Below are positions 1 through 7,140 of a stretch of DNA of 10,616 nt, piece after piece. Origin of the DNA: Nitrospirota bacterium (lineage in GTDB: Bacteria > Nitrospirota > Nitrospiria > Nitrospirales > UBA8639); contig JAOUNC010000056.1 of the NCBI GenBank assembly GCA_029881175.1, positions 1-10,616 of the forward strand. The letters are read 5' to 3'. The notes beneath the pieces were generated by a model. It ran no database searches. It saw only the letters and a program-made list of their open reading frames with translations, and was not told the DNA's origin. Position 1 is the stretch's first letter. The number at the start of each line of letters is the position of its first letter. A program made the position numbers and the translations under genes.

Positions 1-125
1 TCTTAGGGTATGTACGGGAACGCCATCCGGATGTCGCCGAACAACTGGCTCGTCAAACTGGAGCAGGTGGACGGATTGTCATCCCCAGCGGGTTTGATTA
101 CCAACCCGACGCCACGTCCTCGTAA
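1..125 (+). CDS. 3' end of an unrecognised protein (partial)
   Basis: The frame that begins at base 3 stays open for 40 codons and closes with TAA at 123-125. The visible C-terminus starts LGYVRERHPDVAEQL and finishes with a hydrophobic IVIPSGF segment and a polar tail ending DATSS. The codons look coding (charged helix, Gly-rich turn, beta-like strand), and the frame is the only one open on this strand to the window edge. I do not recognise the family from this short piece. It converges on the cyclophilin gene, with about 50 bp between the two stop codons, so it is not part of the minus-strand operon. Confidence 0.6.
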   Translation, partial: LGYVRERHPDVAEQLARQTGAGGRIVIPSGFDYQPDATSS

Positions 126-157
126 TGCAATCCCTTCTTAAGCTTTTGGATATTTCT

Positions 158-171
158 TGACCAGTCGGTCA
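158..171. terminator. Weak hairpin between convergent genes
   Basis: TGACC at 158-162 pairs with GGTCA at 167-171 around a 4-nt loop, in the 50-bp gap between two converging stop codons. On the plus strand it is followed by a moderately T-rich stretch without a clean run of T. The position suits a terminator, but a 5-bp stem is weak, so this is tentative. Confidence 0.25.
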
Positions 172-175
172 TTCA

Positions 176-787
176 TTATTTCATCACTTCAATCGTCATC
201 TCAATCCGCTCCACCGGATTATCCTTCAAATCACGAGGTTGACTCACAATCGTCTCGGCAACCTCAACGCCTTTCACCACTTCTCCGAAGACCGTATATT
301 GTCCATCCAAATGCGGGGCCTTATCAACCATAATAAAAAATTGTGAGCCTGCGCTATTAGGATCCTGCGTACGCGCTGCGGAAAGGATCCCTTTCTCATG
401 CGCGACTTTACTGAACTCTGCTGGAACCGTGTAGCCTGGCCCCCCTGTTCCATATCGATTTCGATTGGCAGGATCCTTCGTCAGCGGATCACCACCTTGA
501 ATCATAAAGCCTGGCAGGATCCGATGAAAAATTGTGCCATTATAAAACCCAGAGTTCGCTAGCTTGAGAAAGCTTTCCACATGCTTAGGAGCTAAGTCTG
601 GGAAGAGTACGATTTCCATTTCACCAAACTTGGTCTTCAAGATGACATGCGGCGCTGACTCCCCAGCTTGGGGCTCTTCTGCCAAAACACCTGGCACGAG
701 CAAGAGACTCACAATGCCCATAACACCCAACACCCTCACGCCCCCTCGAAACATCTTCGCGAACGTACCGAACAAACCATTCATCAT
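176..787 (-). CDS. Secreted cyclophilin-type peptidyl-prolyl isomerase
   Basis: This 203-residue protein should catalyse cis-trans isomerisation of peptidyl-proline bonds in exported proteins. Residues 1-36 form a signal peptide: basic stretch to Arg18, hydrophobic core 19-35, and a Val-Leu-Ala cleavage site after Ala36. A single cyclophilin domain covers about 47-203, with FHRILPGFMIQGGDP at 87-101 (catalytic Arg89, then Phe94, Met95, Gln97), AGSQFFI at 146-152 and a VFGEV strand at 167-171. Length and layout match bacterial PpiA-like periplasmic cyclophilins. Two ATG codons stand in tandem. GGGAGG lies 4 nt before the first and 7 nt before the second, so either could be used, differing by one residue. 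It follows rnc by 22 bp and probably shares its transcript. The family is clear; location in the periplasm is inferred from the signal peptide. Confidence 0.93.
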   Translation of the reverse strand: MMNGLFGTFAKMFRGGVRVLGVMGIVSLLLVPGVLAEEPQAGESAPHVILKTKFGEMEIVLFPDLAPKHVESFLKLANSGFYNGTIFHRILPGFMIQGGDPLTKDPANRNRYGTGGPGYTVPAEFSKVAHEKGILSAARTQDPNSAGSQFFIMVDKAPHLDGQYTVFGEVVKGVEVAETIVSQPRDLKDNPVERIEMTIEVMK

Positions 788-809
788 AACGCCTCCCTTA
801 CATGACCTG

Positions 810-1538
810 TTAATTTCTTGTTGTTCCAGAACTCTGCCGGCAGACCTCTTTCAGTGCCTGTTCCGCAGCCCGTTGTTCAGCTTCTTTTTTCGTGCGCCCT
901 TGGCCTTGCCCTATCACCTTGCCCCTGTTTTCAACATTAACGGAAAAGACTTTTTGATGATCAGGTCCTGATTCCTGAATCAAACGATAGCGTGGACTTG
1001 TTCCATCATGTTTATGCATCCATTCCTGCAACCGGCTTTTCCAATCACCCCCAACCGGCAACTCAGGACTATCCCGTAACTCTAAAAATTCAGGATCCAG
1101 CAATCGATGGATCAACGTACGAGCCGACTCCAACCCACTATCAAGGTAGACAGCTCCGATGAGAGCTTCAAGCGCATTGGCTAATAAGGAATGCTTCGCC
1201 CGCCCCAATGACACTTCTTCCCCTCGACCCAGCCTCAACCATTGTCCGAGGTTCACGCGGCCCGCTGCCTTGGCTAATGTAGCCCGGCTAATCAGCCCAG
1301 CTTTTAATTTCGAGAGTTCCCCTTCTGTGGAATGTGGGAACATCCCCACAAGACTCTCGCTGACGATCAGACCCAAGACCGCGTCTCCTAAAAATTCCAG
1401 TCGTTCATTATGTGGTGTGGTGGGATGCGTTTCAGCTTGTAAAAACGAACGGTGTGTCAGGGCTTCATATAAAAGGGTTTTTTGATGAAAGACATATCCA
1501 AGCGTTCCCTGAACATCTTCAATTACGAACACAGCCAA
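810..1538 (-). CDS. rnc: Ribonuclease III
   Basis: RNase III cuts double-stranded RNA in rRNA precursors and structured mRNAs. The 242-residue product has the catalytic domain at about 5-150 with the family signature HNERLEFLGDAVLG at 43-56 (metal and catalytic residues Glu45, Glu48, Asp52) and LEALIGAVYLDSG at 123-135 containing Glu124. A double-stranded RNA-binding domain fills about 166-233, ending in the usual GRTKKEAEQRAA helix. Asn121 sits where E. coli has Asp114. The longest frame starts with TTG at 1538, immediately after an in-frame TGA, so it cannot be longer. GTG at codon 3 (1532) is better spaced from the GAAGGTGA stretch and is a good alternative. It lies 159 bp after fabF with its own probable promoter. 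Position after fabF is a common bacterial arrangement. Confidence 0.95.
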   Translation of the reverse strand: MAVFVIEDVQGTLGYVFHQKTLLYEALTHRSFLQAETHPTTPHNERLEFLGDAVLGLIVSESLVGMFPHSTEGELSKLKAGLISRATLAKAAGRVNLGQWLRLGRGEEVSLGRAKHSLLANALEALIGAVYLDSGLESARTLIHRLLDPEFLELRDSPELPVGGDWKSRLQEWMHKHDGTSPRYRLIQESGPDHQKVFSVNVENRGKVIGQGQGRTKKEAEQRAAEQALKEVCRQSSGTTRN

Positions 1539-1605
1539 TCACCTTCACTCTCTCGCCACAGGCACATCACCACAATTTCCATACCCATTTTCCCATAAGC
1601 CTTTT

Positions 1606-1633
1606 ATTATAGCATATTACAGGGCCTTGCTAA
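1606..1633 (-). promoter_or_regulatory. Probable sigma-70 promoter for rnc and the cyclophilin gene
   Basis: Read on the minus strand, a perfect TATAAT lies at 1611-1606, preceded by TGC at 1614-1612 (an extended -10, TGn). TTAGCA at 1633-1628 matches TTGACA at 4 of 6 positions with a 16-bp spacer. Transcription would start near 1599, giving a leader of about 60 nt before rnc. This is the longest gap in the fabF-rnc-cyclophilin block and the best promoter-like sequence I found in the window. Confidence 0.6.
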
Positions 1634-1697
1634 CGAAAGAGAGGGACCGGGTTAGGAAGTTGGCAGGCACCACCAGGGAAGAAGGAACGCTTCGAGT

Positions 1698-2951
1698 TTA
1701 GGTTTCTTGCCACCGACGAAAGACTAAGCAGGCATTGACTCCACCAAATCCAAAGGCATTGGAAATGGCCACATCAACAGAACAAGCACGAGACTGGTTG
1801 GGAACATAATCCAAATCACATTCTGGATCAGGATTATCTAAGTTAATTGTTGGAGGAATAATACCACTTTGCAACGCTAATATAGAGAAAACAGCCTCGA
1901 TACCCCCGGCTGCTCCCAGTAAATGTCCCGTCATGGACTTGGTCGAACTGAAAGGAATGGAATACGCTTGCTCTCCAAACACCTCTTTAATGACTTGTGT
2001 TTCCACACGATCCGCAAAGGTCGATGTCCCGTGAGCATTAATATACCCGACCGAGGATTTGGGAATTCCCGCATCACGAAGCGCATTCTCCATACACTTA
2101 ACGGCTCCCGCTCCATCTTCAGGCGGAGCGGTAATATGAAACGCATCACTGTTCATCGCATAGCCAATGATTTCGGCATATATGCGTGCCCCGCGAGCAC
2201 GGGCATGCTCCAACTCTTCAATAATGAGTACCCCTGCACCTTCTCCAATCACAAATCCATCCCGGTCTTTATCAAATGGCCGACTCGCCCTCTCCGGCTC
2301 ATCATTTCGGCGAGACAAGGCCTTGGCTGCCGCAAACCCTGCGACAGCGGTTGGGCAAATGGTTGACTCCGTACCTCCGACAATCATCACATCCGCTTCC
2401 CCGCGTTGAATGAGTCGAAACCCATCACCAATACAATGATTCCCGGTTGCACAAGCCGTGACCGTACAGGCATTGGGTCCTTTTGCGCCAAACCGAATGG
2501 CCACTTGACCGGAAGCCAGATTGATGATGACCATGGGAATGAAAAACGGGGAAACGCGATCCGGGCCACGTTCCAATAAAATCTTGTGGTAATGCTCAAT
2601 AGCCGGAAGACCTCCAATGCCTGCGCCAATATAGACACCAACCCGATCGGCATTTTCGGTGGTCACCTCAAAATTGGCATCATCGACCGCTTCCTGGCTG
2701 GCCGCGACGGCAAAATGGATAAAGGTATCCATTTTTTTGACTTCTTTTTTTTCAATAAACGCCGTCGGATCGAAATTTTTGACTTCTCCTGCAATGCGCA
2801 CGGTATATTGACTGGCGTCAAATCGTGTAATCGGACCAATCCCGGATTGCCCCTGGCAGAGCTTTTCCCAAGTCTTGGGCACACCGATACCCAGGGGCGT
2901 CACCAGTCCCAATCCTGTCACAACGACTCGTCGTGGCGTCCACTCACTCAT
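1698..2951 (-). CDS. fabF: 3-oxoacyl-ACP synthase II (KAS II)
   Basis: FabF condenses malonyl-ACP with a growing acyl-ACP, extending the fatty-acid chain by two carbons. The 417-residue protein has normal length and the two-lobed thiolase fold. The Cys-His-His triad is present: Cys167 in TACATG (165-170), His307 in NAHGTST (305-311) and His343 in [10 protein letters not shown] (341-350), with Lys338 just before it. The N-terminus [13 protein letters not shown] (9-21) and the C-terminal NAFGFGG motif (398-404) are typical. The ATG at 2951 is preceded by a modest AGGGTGG about 6 nt upstream. It follows acpP by 35 bp, the usual pairing of carrier and condensing enzyme. The coding strand carries runs of eight and seven A around codons 67-74 (see findings). 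Confidence 0.97.
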   Translation of the reverse strand: MSEWTPRRVVVTGLGLVTPLGIGVPKTWEKLCQGQSGIGPITRFDASQYTVRIAGEVKNFDPTAFIEKKEVKKMDTFIHFAVAASQEAVDDANFEVTTENADRVGVYIGAGIGGLPAIEHYHKILLERGPDRVSPFFIPMVIINLASGQVAIRFGAKGPNACTVTACATGNHCIGDGFRLIQRGEADVMIVGGTESTICPTAVAGFAAAKALSRRNDEPERASRPFDKDRDGFVIGEGAGVLIIEELEHARARGARIYAEIIGYAMNSDAFHITAPPEDGAGAVKCMENALRDAGIPKSSVGYINAHGTSTFADRVETQVIKEVFGEQAYSIPFSSTKSMTGHLLGAAGGIEAVFSILALQSGIIPPTINLDNPDPECDLDYVPNQSRACSVDVAISNAFGFGGVNACLVFRRWQET

Positions 2952-2986
2952 TGCAAACCACCCTGTCTATCTATGAGGTAAGAAAA

Positions 2987-3217
2987 TCAGGCTTTTTCCT
3001 TGATGAAATCAATGGCAGCGGCCACGGTTTGAATTTTCTCCGCATCTTCATCTGGAATTTCAATTTCAAATTCTTCTTCTAAAGCCATCACCAATTCCAC
3101 CGTATCCAAAGAATCAGCTCCAAGATCTTCCACAAACTTGGCTTCTGGAACCACGTCATCTTCTTCAACCCCTAATTGTTCGGCAATAATTTTCTTGACA
3201 CGTTCTTCTACAGCCAT
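2987..3217 (-). CDS. acpP: Acyl carrier protein
   Basis: This small, strongly acidic 76-residue protein carries the growing acyl chain on a phosphopantetheine arm. The attachment site is Ser36 in the GADSLD motif (33-38), followed by the conserved helix [12 protein letters not shown] and a [10 protein letters not shown] segment. Its length is normal. The open frame can be extended three codons to a GTG at 3226, but that GTG lies inside the Shine-Dalgarno GGGGAGG. The ATG at 3217, 8 nt after GGAGG, is therefore the start. A TACAAT hexamer at 3245-3240 could act as a weak -10 for extra expression of this abundant protein, but I see no convincing -35. It sits between fabG and fabF as in most bacteria. 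Confidence 0.97.
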   Translation of the reverse strand: MAVEERVKKIIAEQLGVEEDDVVPEAKFVEDLGADSLDTVELVMALEEEFEIEIPDEDAEKIQTVAAAIDFIKEKA

Positions 3218-3225
3218 CGTTGGCA

Positions 3226-3232
3226 CCTCCCC
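3226..3232 (-). promoter_or_regulatory. Shine-Dalgarno site of acpP
   Basis: GGGGAGG at 3232-3226 is a strong ribosome binding site, 8 nt before the ATG at 3217. It overlaps the upstream in-frame GTG (3226-3224), which rules that codon out as the likely start. Confidence 0.8.
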
Positions 3233-3273
3233 TTTTCAAATTGTATTCAGTACGCAAACCCATGATCTCTCAT

Positions 3274-4017
3274 CTATGCCATATGCATCCCACCATTCAC
3301 ATGCAACACATGACCGGTAATATACCCCGCTTTTTCCGAACATAAAAAGCTCACTGCATCTGCAACATCCGACGATTGCCCCAGCCGTTTTAAGGGAATC
3401 TGATTCAAGAGGGCCTCTCTCGTGTCCGCAGAAAGATCTTGCGTCATCGCCGTGTCAATAAATCCCGGTGCGACCGCATTCACGGTAATGTTACGACTGG
3501 CATATTCCCGCGCAACAGATTTCGTGAGACCAATGACTGCGGCCTTCGAAGCCGCATAGTTGGCCTGACCAATATTCCCAATGGCCCCCACAATCGAAGC
3601 AATATTCACAATGCGGCCACTTCGTTGTCGGCTCATCGTCGGCAAAACCGCCTTCGCGCAAAAAAATGTTCCTGTCACATTCACTTGCAAGACCATCTGC
3701 CAATCTTCTTCTTTCATACGCATGAGAAGTCCATCTCGCGTAATGCCGGCATTATTCACCAGAATATCGATTCGTTCCCATTCTTTCAGGACGCGATCAA
3801 TCATCGCTTTGACCTGATCCCAATCGCCCACATTAACGGAGACCGCCATGGCTTTTCTTCCCAATTGCTGCACGCGTGCCACCGTGTCTTCGCAACGATT
3901 CGCATTCAAATCGGCCACCACCACATCCGCACCTTCCTGGGCCAGCGAAGTAGCAATCGCCTGGCCAATTCCTTGAGCCGCCCCAGTCACTACAGCAATT
4001 TTTCCGGTCAAGGTCAT
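3274..4017 (-). CDS. fabG: 3-oxoacyl-ACP reductase
   Basis: FabG reduces 3-oxoacyl-ACP to 3-hydroxyacyl-ACP with NADPH, the first reduction of each elongation cycle. The 247-residue protein is a classical short-chain dehydrogenase: cofactor loop TGAAQGIG at 11-18, NNAG at 88-91, and catalytic Asn113, Ser141, Tyr154 and Lys158 in YAASK. The PG motif after the active site (VAPGFIDTAM) and the C-terminal GHVLHVNGG segment are typical. An in-frame GTG at 4023 would add two residues, but it overlaps the AAAGGG ribosome binding site. ATG at 4017, 6 nt after AAGG, is preferred. It lies 36 bp after fabD and 56 bp before acpP. The operon position makes FabG more likely than another reductase. Confidence 0.95.
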   Translation of the reverse strand: MTLTGKIAVVTGAAQGIGQAIATSLAQEGADVVVADLNANRCEDTVARVQQLGRKAMAVSVNVGDWDQVKAMIDRVLKEWERIDILVNNAGITRDGLLMRMKEEDWQMVLQVNVTGTFFCAKAVLPTMSRQRSGRIVNIASIVGAIGNIGQANYAASKAAVIGLTKSVAREYASRNITVNAVAPGFIDTAMTQDLSADTREALLNQIPLKRLGQSSDVADAVSFLCSEKAGYITGHVLHVNGGMHMA

Positions 4018-4053
4018 CGTCACCCTTTCGATAAATTATGGAACACGTGGCTA

Positions 4054-4989
4054 TTAGGCCACATGGGCAAGAACCCGTTCATACGATTCTTGATCAAAGA
4101 TATTCCATGTCTCGGCCTCGGGCACAATACGTTTCACCAACCCCGTCAAGACTTTACCAGGACCAATTTCAATAAAACTTGTAATACCCATCCCCCACAT
4201 AGTCTGAATCGTGTGTTGCCAACGAACAGCGGAAGGAAGTTGTTGGACTAAGGACATGCGCACTTCATCTGCTGATCGTAGGGCCCTGGCTTCTACATTG
4301 TTAATCAAAGGTACCTTTAAATCAGACCAGTCCAAAGAATCAATATCTTTTTTTAATCGATCCGCCGCAACCTGCATCAACGGTGTATGAACCGGTACAC
4401 TGACGGGCAATGGCATCACACGTTTGGCCCCACGAGCCTTTGCCAATTCCAACGCCCGTTCCACGGCAACCTTTTCTCCGGCAATAACCGTTTGTCCTGG
4501 GGAATTCAAATTGGCTGGAGCGACGATACCAAATGCCGAGGCTTCTTTACAGGCCTCACAAACCTCTGATTCGGATAGACCCAACACGGCCGCCACCAAC
4601 CCGCTCCCCGGGCTCACGGCCTCTGCCATGTATTGCCCACGCTTTTGCACAAGACCTAACGCTTCACGAAATCCGATCGCACCGGCGGCCACAAGAGCCG
4701 TATATTCCCCCAAGCTATGTCCCGCCACAGCCGACGGTGTCAGCGGCCCACCCTGAACAAGGTGAAAGGCCGCCAGGCTCGTCACCAACAAGGCGGGCTG
4801 CGTGAATTCTGTTTGATTCAACTGCTCGGCCGGGCCCTCAAAACATAACACACCCACGTCATACCCCAAGATCTTTTCCGCGTCTTGATACAGAGCCGCA
4901 ATATGGGCATTCGCCTCATAAAGAGCTTTCCCCATCCCAACTGATTGTGATCCCTGTCCTGGGAATAGAAACCCAATTGTCGATTTCAC
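4054..4989 (-). CDS. fabD: Malonyl-CoA:ACP transacylase
   Basis: FabD moves malonate from CoA to acyl carrier protein, supplying the extender unit for FabH and FabF. The 311-residue protein has the normal length and motifs: FPGQGSQ at 9-15, nucleophile Ser92 in GHSLGEY (90-96), Arg117 that binds the malonyl carboxylate, catalytic His201 in VHTPLM, GQTVIAG at 165-171 and EIGPGKVLTGL near the C-terminus. The start is a GTG at 4989. An in-frame TGA only four codons upstream excludes a longer form, and the needed N-terminal strand (STIGFLFPGQG) excludes a much shorter one. No good Shine-Dalgarno sequence precedes it, so translation may be weak or coupled. It follows the enoyl reductase by 75 bp. 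Confidence 0.96.
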   Translation of the reverse strand: MKSTIGFLFPGQGSQSVGMGKALYEANAHIAALYQDAEKILGYDVGVLCFEGPAEQLNQTEFTQPALLVTSLAAFHLVQGGPLTPSAVAGHSLGEYTALVAAGAIGFREALGLVQKRGQYMAEAVSPGSGLVAAVLGLSESEVCEACKEASAFGIVAPANLNSPGQTVIAGEKVAVERALELAKARGAKRVMPLPVSVPVHTPLMQVAADRLKKDIDSLDWSDLKVPLINNVEARALRSADEVRMSLVQQLPSAVRWQHTIQTMWGMGITSFIEIGPGKVLTGLVKRIVPEAETWNIFDQESYERVLAHVA

Positions 4990-5064
4990 GTGATTAGTTC
5001 ACTGTTTGGAAAGTAAGAAGGTAAAGATATCTCGCCCCAGACGGAGAGGATAGCATTGGGACCA

Positions 5065-5877
5065 CTAATCGACAATAAATTCTCCTCCATCAATACAAAT
5101 CACGTTCCCGGTAATCCAATGGGCTTTAGGATGGCTCAAAAGACCCAATGCCTCGGCGACATCCTGCGTTGTCGTTAAACGATTTGAGGGATTTTTTCGC
5201 TGAGCCATAGCAATCATCTCATCAGATCCAGGAATTTTCCGTAATGCTGGGGTATCTGTCACCCCGGCCATCAGAGAATTAACCGTAATCCCCAAAGGAG
5301 CCAATTCTAAGGCCAGCTGTCGGGTATGAGATTCCAGAGCCGATTTCGCAGCCGAAACAGCCCCGTAGCTTTTCCACACACGCGCCCCTCCTGCACTCGT
5401 CATGGAAAAGATGCGACTTCCCGAGCCGAGAAACTTGTGACTGACCAAATCTTGCGTCCAATACACCAGAGAGTTGGCCATGACATCCATCGTCATATCC
5501 ATTTGGGCCTTATTGATAGCTTCGGCTGCAGATTCCGCAATATACGGCTTTAATGTTCCAAAGGCTAATGAATGCAACAGCACTCGAACCTTGAGTGGCT
5601 TTCCGGACTCTTCTCCCCGTTGTTTCATGGCCTTTAAAATATCTGCTCGTTTATCGGGGTCGGCAGCATTGGCATTAAAAAATAAGACTTCACGCCCAAG
5701 CTCTCGAATTTTGGCCACGATACGCTCAGCATTGGGTAAGGTAGACTTTCGATCTAAATGCACCCCCAGGATATTGAACCCCAATCCAGCCAATTCTAAC
5801 GCCGCAGCTTCACCAAATCCGCTTGAAGCCCCAAGAATTAAGGCCCAATCACCTTCACCCCATTTTGTATCGGACAT
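5065..5877 (-). CDS. Enoyl-ACP reductase of the short-chain dehydrogenase family (FabI/FabL type)
   Basis: This 270-residue Rossmann-fold reductase probably performs the last step of each fatty-acid cycle, reducing trans-2-enoyl-ACP. The key evidence is the active-site spacing: Tyr171 and Lys178 are separated by six residues (YGAVSAAK), the pattern of enoyl-ACP reductases FabI and FabL, not the YxxxK of FabG. The nucleotide loop GASSGFGEA at 16-24 resembles FabL or ordinary dehydrogenases more than FabI. Other FabL-like spots are SLAFGTLKPY (103-112), ALESHTRQLALEL (180-192) and the C-terminal IDGG. ATG at 5877 follows GGGGAG by about 4 nt. It sits inside the fab cluster between fabH and fabD, which supports the role. 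FabI versus FabL, and NADH versus NADPH use, cannot be decided by eye. Confidence 0.82.
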   Translation of the reverse strand: MSDTKWGEGDWALILGASSGFGEAAALELAGLGFNILGVHLDRKSTLPNAERIVAKIRELGREVLFFNANAADPDKRADILKAMKQRGEESGKPLKVRVLLHSLAFGTLKPYIAESAAEAINKAQMDMTMDVMANSLVYWTQDLVSHKFLGSGSRIFSMTSAGGARVWKSYGAVSAAKSALESHTRQLALELAPLGITVNSLMAGVTDTPALRKIPGSDEMIAMAQRKNPSNRLTTTQDVAEALGLLSHPKAHWITGNVICIDGGEFIVD

Positions 5878-5933
5878 AATGCTCCCCTCTTCTCTCGTTC
5901 TTAATCACACGAAATTCCTGTTCTTATCCTTTA

Positions 5934-6102
5934 CTAGGAGCCTGCCGGGCTTAGGAAGAATCGGCTGCAAAAGTGTCTAAGCGGTCCATATTTCGCCGAT
6001 TTCTTGGACCATAGTCCCACTATGGGCCGGGGAAATCGCAAAAATCTGACCTCGCTCAGCCGCTTTTTCGCTCTCGATTCCCTAAGTCCGACAGGCTCCT
6101 AG
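5934..6102. repeat. Long imperfect palindrome with CTAG ends, MITE-like
   Basis: The outer arms, 5934-5955 and 6081-6102, are inverted repeats matching at 20 of 22 positions and beginning CTAGGAGCCTG. Inside them GAATCG (5958-5963) faces CGATTC (6075-6080), and CTAAGCGG near 5977-5984 faces CTCGCTCAG near 6051-6059. CGATTTC (5997-6003) faces GAAATCG (6032-6038), and the centre is CCATAG (6009-6014), a 5-nt loop and CTATGG (6020-6025). Almost the whole unit could fold into one interrupted stem. There is no coding capacity. The shape and the palindromic CTAG at each end suggest a non-autonomous transposon relic, though a chromosomal palindromic repeat of another kind is possible. It fills most of the gap between fabH and the enoyl reductase gene and could also attenuate transcription. 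Confidence 0.7.
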
Positions 6103-6120
6103 ACTCCCGATGCCAGGCCC

Positions 6121-6164
6121 CGTATGTCACGATGCAACCTCTTCAATCGAGTGGCGTATGTCAC
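6121..6164. repeat. 10-bp direct repeat beside the fabH stop
   Basis: CGTATGTCAC occurs at 6121-6130 and again at 6155-6164, 34 bp apart. The second copy contains the fabH stop codon (TGA, read on the minus strand at 6163-6161). It may be a small duplication scar or chance. Confidence 0.4.
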
Positions 6165-7135
6165 CAACGAACCAAGGCTGAGGCCCAGGTTAGACCTGCC
6201 CCAAAGGCAGCTAGCAGCACTAATTGGCCCGACTGAATTCTCGAACTACGGACAGCTTCATCTAAGGCCAATGGAATCGATGCAGCTGAAGTATTACCAA
6301 ATCGGTCCAGATTAATCATCAATTTTTCTTGTGCCAAGCCTAAGCGCTGACTCACCGCCTTCAAGATGCGCATATTCGCCTGATGGGGAATAAACAGATC
6401 AATCTCTGACATGGTCACCCCATTGGCTTTCACAGCTTCGTGAGCCGCCTCTTCCATCGATTTAACGGCGATTTTAAAGGTTTCATTACCTTTCATTTTG
6501 ACAAAACACCGCTTTTCTTTGAGTACCTGTTCAGAGGCCGGCTCTGTCGATCCCCCACCAGGCACATAAATCATGTCAGAAAGCCGCCCATTGGCATGTA
6601 AATGCGTAGACAAAATTCCTGAATGCTCAGACCCTTGGCCAAGAACAACGGCCCCAGCCCCATCACCGAATAACACACAGGTATTCCGATCCGTCCAATC
6701 AGTGATCGCCGACATGACTTCAGCACCAATAACCAGGACATGGCGCATACCTGTCTTCACATAGACATCGGCAATGGATAAGGCATAGACAAACCCGCAA
6801 CAGGCGGCAGAGATATCACAGGCCGCAGCCTGTGTCGCACCTAATCGATGTTGAAGAAGACAGGCCGTGGAGGGAAGCGGAGTGTCACCCGTACATGTCG
6901 CGACAAGAATTAGATCAATATCCGAGGCCTGAACATTAGCTGCAAGAAGGGCCTGCTGCGCGGCCTCCAATGCTAAATCGGAACAGGCTTGTCCTGAAGC
7001 AACAAGCCGACGCTCACGAATTCCTGTTCGCTCCACAATCCAAGTATCCGACGTCTCAACCATCCCTTCCAAATCGGCATTGGTTAACACGCGATCCGGC
7101 ACGTAACTGCCTGTTCCAAGAATGGCACTATGCAT
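6161..7135 (-). CDS. fabH: 3-oxoacyl-ACP synthase III (KAS III)
   Basis: FabH starts fatty-acid chains by condensing acetyl-CoA (or another short acyl-CoA) with malonyl-ACP. Counting from the ATG at 7135 the protein has 324 residues and the catalytic residues fall at Cys112 (AACCGF), His251 (PHQAN) and Asn281 (GNTSAAS), close to the standard family numbering. The N-terminus ILGTGSYVPDRVLTN and the GDGAGAVVL segment are typical. A TTG at 7144 would add three residues and overlaps the plsX stop, but it has no ribosome binding site. The ATG lies 5 bp after the plsX TGA, with only a weak GAAG before it, so translational coupling to plsX is likely. An unusual second cysteine directly follows the catalytic one. 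Confidence 0.96.
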   Translation of the reverse strand: MHSAILGTGSYVPDRVLTNADLEGMVETSDTWIVERTGIRERRLVASGQACSDLALEAAQQALLAANVQASDIDLILVATCTGDTPLPSTACLLQHRLGATQAAACDISAACCGFVYALSIADVYVKTGMRHVLVIGAEVMSAITDWTDRNTCVLFGDGAGAVVLGQGSEHSGILSTHLHANGRLSDMIYVPGGGSTEPASEQVLKEKRCFVKMKGNETFKIAVKSMEEAAHEAVKANGVTMSEIDLFIPHQANMRILKAVSQRLGLAQEKLMINLDRFGNTSAASIPLALDEAVRSSRIQSGQLVLLAAFGAGLTWASALVRW

Positions 7136-7140
7136 GTACT

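Noticed and set aside
564..971. Plus-strand open frame antisense to the cyclophilin gene and rnc
   Set aside because: It crosses two well-supported genes on the other strand and has no domain or start signal.
3439..4251. Long open frame on the plus strand across the fabG-fabD junction
   Set aside because: It is antisense to two clear genes, is rich in His, Arg and Asn as shadow frames are, and has no recognisable motif or ribosome binding site.
5474..5980. Plus-strand open frame running into the palindromic element
   Set aside because: Most of it is antisense to the enoyl reductase gene; the part in the element has no motif of a transposase or any other protein.
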